Source of the DNA: Blastomussa wellsi
Taxonomy: Eukaryota > Cnidaria > Anthozoa > Scleractinia > Plerogyridae
NCBI GenBank assembly: GCA_947652115.1
Contig: OX393569.1
Location: 626,509-690,508, forward strand
Reading direction: 5' to 3'
DNA length: 64,000 nt
Notes under the pieces: generated by a model
Database searches by the model: none
Told to the model about the DNA's origin: nothing
What the model saw: the letters and a program-made list of their open reading frames with translations, nothing else
Shown here: piece after piece, positions 58,101-64,000 of the stretch
Layout: each line of letters starts with the position of its first letter
Numbering within the stretch: the stretch's first letter is position 1
Program-made: the position numbers and the translations under genes

Positions 58101-61100
58101 TTCGGGGGCTCAAGTGCATTTTAAGGCTAATTTTTGGTAATGAACTTCAGAGAAATCTGTAATAAGTTGGCACACCATCGTTTACAAGCTACCTTATTAT
58201 CACTTATTTTCGCGTGACTTTAATTTGGCGAATTTGGAATGGAAATAAATCGTGGGACTTTAATTTGGCGATTTTGATGAATCACCATTTTTCAAGGTAA
58301 TTAAATTTCGTGCATCAAGTAACTGGTCCTCGGTTTTTAAACTTCCATTTCTGTATTTGCAAACTCAAATAAACGTCACTAAATTTTGTGTCTTTAATTT
58401 TCGCGACACCTTTTTGCGGAACTTTAATTTTGCTTTATTCTTTAAAACACGAAAATCGAAAAATTATGTCTCGCGAAAAGAAGTCATAATGAGGTAGACA
58501 AAATTGAAGGCTTGGTGCTGACTGCTTTGAAACACATGGGATGTAACAGACTGAGCATTGGCAATAAAGTAGAGCTGTCTGATACAGTTATGTGTGATAA
58601 CTTGGTAAAGATACTGAGGGGAGGGGTGAGGGGAGGGGGTAACTTGTGAGGTGTGGGGGAGTAATAATACTGCTAGTCACTGGGTTGTCTGAAACTCAGT
58701 GGAGTAAATGAAGGACAACAGCAAAGCTTAATATTAAATGGGCCTCAAGGTTTGGGAAAACTCAACCTAATAAGAAAAAAAAAAACAGTTACAAAGTTTG
58801 TTTCAAGTATAATTTGAGCATACTAAATGTGAATAAATGTTTTAATACAAAAACCAATGTTTTCTGTACACACCTGCCCATGCTGTCCTGTGCATCGACA
58901 TTGGCTCCGTTATCCAGGAGCAGAACAGCAATTCTTGCCATGCCCTCCGATGATGTCATTGTAGGTGAATTGCTTATTCCAGTGGAAGCAGAGGAAGCTG
59001 ACCAAGGCCTGTGGTGTAAACAGTGCAACTGTACACTAAGTATAAACAGGTGGTTACAAGCAAGTTTTAAAAGTGCAACTAACCCCAAAATTTTTTCACT
59101 AAAATAAACCTTTGCACCAGTTCGAAACATGGGAGGCGTAGTGGCCTAAGCCTCTAGCCGGGGCACTGCGTTGTGTTCTTGCGAAAGACACTTTACTCTC
59201 ACAGTGCCCCTCTTCACCCAGGTGTATAAATAGGTACAGGCAAATTTACTGCTGGGGGGAAACCCTGCGATGGACTAGCATCCAATCCAGGGGGGAGTAG
59301 AAATACCCTCTGTTGCTTCATGCTACAGAAACCGGGATAAGCTCCGGCCTGATGGGCCACTAGGCCCAAATGCAGACTTTTTAGCCAGTTCGAAACACAC
59401 TGCACCTTTCATTTCTCCTTTTTATTACATTCTGACTATTTATAGCATTCAAAAGTTACGAAAAACTGTGCACCATTTGATCCACAACCGAATCAGAAGG
59501 GTCATGGGTTTATTCTTGAATTGATGTCACAAACTTACATTGCATCAAGTCTTTGTAGACATGCATGCAAATCAGTTCGTCAAGCCAGGAATAGACTCAT
59601 GCTCCTTCTGAATGCTATAAAATAGTCAGAATTTGTTTAAAGGAGAAATTAAAGGTGCAATGCATTTGAAACGGTGCAAAGGTTAATATTTTTAGCAAAA
59701 AAAATACTTTGGGGATTTATAGGACGGTGTACATTAAGTTTGTGGATGAAACCCAAGTGTGTGGCCACTCAAATGAAAGATACTGGAGTGGGCAGTACTT
59801 TCATGTGGTACTTTTAAGTTTATTATGCTGTACAAGGTGCTTCTAACTTTAAATCTGTGGAAGAAACCCTAGTGTGTGCATGATCATTTAAATGAAAGCT
59901 ACATAGAACAGTACATTCATGTGGCACTGTTTATTATGCTGTACAAGGTGGTTCTAACTTTAAGTCTGTGGATGAAACCCTAGAGTGTGACCATTCAAAT
60001 GAAAGCTATTGAGAAGTGAGATACTGTTAATATATATATCTGACTGTGCTGTTCCAGAAATATCCATACCTCCACTATGGAAGTGATTTTTTGGTTTGTG
60101 GTACTGTTTGTAAAGACAGTGGGTGACACCGTGGTGTACTATCATTTAAATGTTTGCTATTGAGCAGCACTTTCATGAGCTGTTGTTTGGTTGTTAAGTT
60201 TTTATAATGAAAAAAAGAAATTAACAATTGAATATTATTAGTTACTCACTTGTAAGAAGCAGTCAGATGTAGTGGGGTCACATGTTCACTGTGTGTTGCA
60301 GCACTGCCTCTTGCTCCGTTCTTGATCAAAAATGTTGCAGAAAATTCATCGCCCTGCATGACGGCCTTATGTAACAAACACTTGCCGTCAAAATCAGCCA
60401 TGTTAACATCACAGCCATGACCAACCAGGGTCTTGGCAATGCTCTCTTGTTTTTCTGTAAGTGCGATGTGAAGAGGGACCTGTCCACTGGAAGGTTCCAA
60501 TTCATTAAGTTTACCAGGTAACTACAAAAAAAATAATGTCAGTATTACACATGTTACCACCAATGCGAATAAAATCAAATTAAATTCAAATGTGATTGAT
60601 AGTACCATTATGATAATAAGAATAACATTACAGTCCAGCTGAGCTGTGGACAGATAAACAACCACCTCAATAGGTGATGAATTGTATCATTCTGAAAATA
60701 TAAGGCTATCGCAAAATAAAATATTTAATAAATTATAGAGAAATTTTATGCATCTTACAGCCTCAGGTTTAGCTCTAGCAGTTCCAAACATCTCTCAGTT
60801 TCAGTTGTTTAGCATAATGCAGTTTTGGAGTCTCAATCTCAGTCTTGCAATCCAAAAACTCAAACATTCAGTTTACCATTGGCCACCCCAGCAATGAACA
60901 TGTACCGCTGGAATTTAAAACAGTGGCCATACCCTGAACTCGCCACTCACAACAATAGCTTGAAAGAAGCCATCTTGAATAGTTATTAGAGATCTTTATT
61001 GACAAGCAGCATCAGGCCAAGTTACATATTAAATTAATTACATCATTATTATTTAATGTTATTACACATCACTTTAATTTGTTTAAGCATTAAGGTAGTA

Positions 61101-63145
61101 CACCCTCTCATCCAGAGAATATGCTAAAACAAACTTTAATCTTTATTTCTTATCCTTTTACCTGTGAGTTGAACTCTATCAGGAACAGAAAAACTACATC
61201 TTCTCTGTGATGCCTGACTGCAAGGTGAAGTGGGAAGCCAGACTTTGATTTGAACATTTCATACAGTAATGGTGCACTCATACTGCTGAAATCCTCTGTC
61301 TTCAGGTCATGCTGGAATAATCGATAGCACAGTTAATTTTATTATTATTAGGTCGTGGTTCAAGGAACGTATTGGTTGGTAAGAGTTCTACTGAGCCATT
61401 CAGTGTCTGATGCTGTAAGGTGATCGTCACAATGACTGAAAAGAATTGGATGGCTGGGTGCAAGACTGAGCTAAGTGACTTTTTGGGTGAATTTTTTTTC
61501 TTCAAAAGTGCCACCACCCCCAGTCAGTAAAACACGGTATTGTTAAGTGTTTGTATGATCACGCTAAGCGCCTTGTAACAAAACCCGCTGTTATCTCCGA
61601 GGAGAAGAAACACCTGTCCTCTGTTCTTGTTTCTAATGGCTATCCTAATTCTTTTGTGCAGAAGGTCACCAAGAATAGAAGACAAAACAACAGAGCAGAG
61701 CCCACAACTGAGTTCAAAACTACCGTGGTTTTACCCTATGTCAGTGGCCTGTCCGAAAAACTTTGCCGCTGCCTACAACAACGAGCATGCCCACACCACC
61801 GGACACTGCCCACTTTGGGACGAGGTTAAGTTTATTGATTGTGATCAACATTGGTACACTTGCAGGGTCAAAGAGGCTATTCACATAGTGTGATTTGACA
61901 AGAGTACACTTAATCAGATGATTCATGGATTACAATTTAGCTCCAGTAATGATCATGTGAATGTCACATGGAATGTACATTGGAATAAGGATGCTCGTAA
62001 CAGTCACACAGAAATTATCTTTAAAGAAATTTAATTATAATAAAATAAAAAAAAACAAACAAACCCAATGGTTGGAGATAATTTCTGCACAATACTTCTG
62101 CAAGTCCTTTGCACCAATATCTTCTGCAGTCTGGTAAAACTTGATACAGTTTGAAACTGACACTGAAGACATCAGCATCTTCTCACACCTAACAATTTAC
62201 AATTTATAATTATTGTAAACACATTATTTTGCTATGAAGCCAATTTAACAGTTCCAAGGGAGAAGGGGAACTCTCATATGAAAGGAATGAATGTGCTGGT
62301 CAAACGTGTAGAGGGTGTTCTTCTAACCTTTAGTCCTTACCTCTCCTTCAGCTCTTTCAGTCTGTATTTTTTTGCGGCTTTAACCAGTTCTATAAGGAAA
62401 GCTTCATCATGGGGAATTTCTGCCTGGTCAGTGTAAACCCACTTCATCAATGTCAAACCAACTGAGGAGCTTATGTCTAGAAGAAAAACTCTTAAAATTA
62501 AAGTTATTTTCAGTTGATTAATATAAATTATAGTTATAATTTATCTTTTGCTACTGTTACATAAGATGGCATGCAGTTATATCGTTCACCAGGGTATACG
62601 ATAATTATCATTTATACATCAAACATGCGAGAGTGTTACAATCATAACATTTCCAAAGACCTTAATCTTGAAGCTCGTCAAAAATACTCCACAGCACGCC
62701 ATATTACTTTTCAACTATCTTATCGGTGTTTGGAAATGTGATGAAACACAGTCTCTCGTGTTTGATATATTAATTCCAATATTTCTCAATCTGCCAAGGA
62801 AAATGAACATTGGTTTGAAAAATTGGGAGTTCAGGAAAGTGGGGGTAAAAGTACAGTGTTGAACTGTGTAAAGCAAATTGAAAAGAAATGACATCTTTGC
62901 TTAAAGTTATAATATATTGTAATCTGGACTGGAGGTGGGAGAAATCTCTTCAAAAGAAAGATTTTTCTGTTTCAAAAGGAAAAATAATAATTATTTGTTT
63001 ATTAAGTATTTTAAAGTTGAAGTTACCCGTTAATTCAAGTTCACTGATCTCATTTAGATCTCTGCTACCCCAGTGATCACCACGTGCTGCCAAAACAAAC
63101 TTGTGGGCCTTTATTTTCTGTTCTGCAAAGCATACTGTGATGTCG
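49173..63145 (-). CDS. ANKFY1: Rabankyrin-5 (ankyrin repeat and BTB protein), internal exons; 5' and 3' ends missing
   Basis: Rab5 effector of endosome fusion and macropinocytosis in animals. Twenty-one exons in transcript order: 63145-63027, 62476-62341, 62188-62065, 61311-61162, 60521-60250, 59008-58874, 58050-57982, 57702-57551, 56883-56718, 56396-55999, 55760-55518, 55110-54861, 54511-54343, 53911-53775, 53690-53552, 52803-52603, 52362-52186, 51752-51605, 50958-50868, 50206-50082, 49319-49173. They join in phase over 1182 codons. The first three exons are BTB/BACK-like (AHKFVLAARGDHW, LMKWVYTDQAEIP, RCEKMLMSSVSVSNCIKFYQ); the rest is ankyrin repeats with TPLHLA-type signatures. The first exon begins with the last base of a codon, so upstream exons exist. 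The last exon ends GVSIFNAQVPTKKLLYTLL at an intact gtaaga donor. In vertebrates the next segment is the FYVE finger, which I could not find. Confidence 0.95.
49371..49556. repeat. Family B palindromic element, copy 2
   Basis: Starts AATAGGCCATTTCCGAGTTC and ends GAACTCGGGACTGGCCTGTT, with inner arms ACGAGTCTAAGTGCGAAAC / GGTTTTGCACTTAGACTCGT. It begins 52 bases upstream (transcript sense) of the last visible rabankyrin exon, inside the preceding intron. Confidence 0.8.
50382..50465. repeat. Four tandem copies of a 21-bp unit
   Basis: AACGTCTTCGTATAAGCACCG occurs at 50382, 50403, 50424 and 50445 with only single-base differences. Because 21 is a multiple of three, it gives open repetitive frames on both strands (TSSYKHR and the reverse), but it lies in a rabankyrin intron between exons 50958-50868 and 50206-50082. 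Confidence 0.9.
54738..54807. repeat. Short hairpin in a rabankyrin intron
   Basis: CCTTGTTTCTCTGTCACGCT at the left is mirrored by AGCGTGACAGAAATAACAAGG at the right around a loop of about 28 bases. It lies between exons 55110-54861 and 54511-54343. Confidence 0.7.
55999..56396 (-). other. ANKFY1: Expanded charged linker exon with three NPF motifs
   Basis: The 398-nt exon starts with the end of an ankyrin repeat (GANPNAQTTE). It continues as a long Lys/Glu/Arg/Ala-rich helix (about 60 residues, REAAKKEARQKAI) and ends with an Asp/Ser/Ala-rich segment containing ANPFDEDE, SNPFLDD and GNPFEATP. NPF followed by acidic residues is the ligand of EHD-protein EH domains. In the human protein as I know it, the single NPFED lies one repeat earlier, and this linker is short and lacks the charged helix. 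Confidence 0.8.
57143..57320. repeat. Family B palindromic element, copy 3
   Basis: AATAGGCCATTTCCGAGTTC at the left and GAACTCGGAAATGGCCTATT at the right are perfect 20-base inverted ends, the best-preserved copy. Inner arms contain AATCTAAGTGCGAAAG and TTTGCACTTAAACTC. It is in a rabankyrin intron, followed by a segment (57345-57430) also found at 48895-48990. Confidence 0.85.
59140..59360 (+). repeat. Family D dispersed repeat, copy 3
   Basis: GGGGCACTGCGTTGTGTTCTTGCG ... CCCTCTTCACCCAGGTGTATAAATAGG ... GGGGGGAAACCCTGCGATGGACTAGCATCCAATCCAGGGGGGAGTAG, longer than the copies at 39500 and 48095. It is in the rabankyrin intron before exon 59008-58874. Confidence 0.7.
61540..61900 (+). mobile_element. 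Penelope-like element 3' relic with internal deletion
   Basis: In two frames the plus strand reads HLSSVLVSNGYPNSFVQKVTK ... LPYVSGLSEKLCRCLQQ and then GHCPLWDEVKFIDCD QHWYTCRVKEAIHI. These are typical of the linker and the C-terminal end of Penelope-like retroelement proteins. The GIY-YIG endonuclease segment that normally lies between them is missing, and the frame changes at the joint (about 61780). It sits antisense in a rabankyrin intron. Confidence 0.7.
62065..63145 (-). other. ANKFY1: BTB/POZ region of rabankyrin-5 (three exons)
   Basis: Exons 63145-63027, 62476-62341 and 62188-62065. The motif DITVCFAEQKIKAHKFVLAA is the typical BTB opening strand and helix, followed by LTLMKWVYTDQ and an alpha-helical extension ending CAEIISNHW. 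Introns between them hold a family C repeat (62615-62775). Confidence 0.88.
62615..62775. repeat. Family C repeat, copy 3
   Basis: CATCAAACATGCGAGAGTGTTACAATCATAACATTTCCAAAGACC at the left and GGTGTTTGGAAATGTGATGAAACACAGTCTCTCGTGTTTGATATATTA at the right are diverged inverted arms around AAAATACTCCACAGCACGCC..TTTTCAACT. Same family as 29384-29620 and 36540-36665. Confidence 0.65.
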
Positions 63146-64000
63146 CTAAACATAAAAGTACAAAACTTTGATTTGATTTATATTAAGTCATGGCATATAA
63201 TATTATTAACTAAAAGTAGTTAGCATGCCACTTCGATTTAAAGGCCATTTCCAGTCCATACTATGCAGTCTTGGGAATTGTTAACATTTCTGTTTTGAAT
63301 TCGTTGATATGTTTCACTTTGGTAACTGTGTACATGAAGTTCTTGAGTCCACCATTACGGTTTGGAATATCGTCAAGATTCGGCTACTCTTTATTATTGT
63401 TTTGCAAGGATATTGGATGTTAATAATGAAGAAAAAGGTAATTTTTTACCTGTAATTTTCATTTTCGCTTGTTTACATTGCATCATGTGGGACTTGATAA
63501 ACATCGCAGGTGGAGATTGCGCAGTACAGACTGGAAATGGCCTTTAAAAGATTTTGAGTTTGATACTGGTACTGCTACATGTGGCTTAATATCATTTAGG
63601 CAAAGTTAATCTTGAGCGGAGCCGGTCAGCAGTCTCTGCCTTTGCAGTACGTGACCTTTGGGGCAGCCCTCGGGGGTTTTTGCAGGGCTGTTTTTGCGTT
63701 CGTGGCTAGTGTTGCATTCGCAGTGTCGCTTTGCTTGCTGATCGTATTGGATCATTGCAATAAGTGCTTGCTGATCGTCTGGGATCATCTTTGCTGATAG
63801 CTGCAGATTCTCGCTCCCTCTCCACCCTCCCTATTGAGTGACGGGCAGGATTGTCAGTGTTCTTGTCAGGTAAGTATTATCATAGGTAAGTATCTCCACT
63901 GAATGTTTTATCAGTGTGACGGTGTCGGTTAGTGGGTTGCTCGAGGGGTGGTTCCCACTTCCAGGGTTGCCATGGATACCTCCTCTCTGCTGCTTGCTTT
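63146..64000. other. Upstream rabankyrin intron, no exon recognised
   Basis: Must belong to the intron before the first visible BTB exon, since that exon opens with a partial codon. A GC-richer block at 63610-63830 has short direct repeats (GCTTGCTGATCGT twice, TTGGATCATTGCAATAAG / CTGGGATCATC) that look like repeat-derived sequence. Confidence 0.4.

Overview
The window is animal nuclear DNA. It holds split genes with canonical GT-AG introns (two GC-AG), AT-rich introns and dense short non-autonomous repeats. The gene content (citron, a two-RRM SR protein, a CNG channel, rabankyrin-5) is metazoan. The style of the dispersed repeats (tRNA-like cores, palindromic MITEs, CTGGAAAGTCCTGG-type repeats, a Penelope relic, a Polinton-type polymerase relic) suggests a cnidarian, most likely a stony coral; this assignment is by impression. 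All exon models were built by reading splice sites and codon phase by eye, and each model closes in frame.

Layout. (1) 353-16740, + strand: the 3' 36 exons of a citron-like gene: coiled coil, C1, PH, CNH, stop. The 5' part (kinase region, if present) lies outside the window. (2) 19192-23505, - strand: a complete five-exon gene for a 270-residue protein with a methyltransferase-like glycine motif; family unnamed here. (3) 23774-28816, + strand: a complete seven-exon SR splicing factor of the SRSF4/5/6 type (293 aa), divergent from gene 2 with only 268 bp between the start codons. (4) 28817-33002: repeats and a decayed Polinton-type DNA polymerase B fragment. (5) 33003-45242, - strand: a cyclic nucleotide-gated channel, 12 exons including a tentative five-codon first exon (860 aa). 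(6) 45243-49172: no gene recognised; several repeats. (7) 49173-63145, - strand: 21 internal exons of rabankyrin-5 (ANKFY1): BTB, then ankyrin repeats. The 5' end is outside the window, and the expected 3' FYVE exon was not found before the channel gene.

The genes are not an operon or pathway; they are ordinary neighbouring animal genes. Citron acts in Rho signalling and cytokinesis, the SR protein in splicing, the CNG channel in cyclic-nucleotide sensing, and rabankyrin-5 on endosomes. Points that most deserve follow-up: the missing FYVE exon and relocated NPF motifs in rabankyrin-5, the unusual IGDLPAP pore of the CNG channel with two GC-AG introns, the uncharacterised gene 2 sharing a promoter region with the SR gene, and several well-bounded inverted-repeat elements, including one flanked by TTAA.
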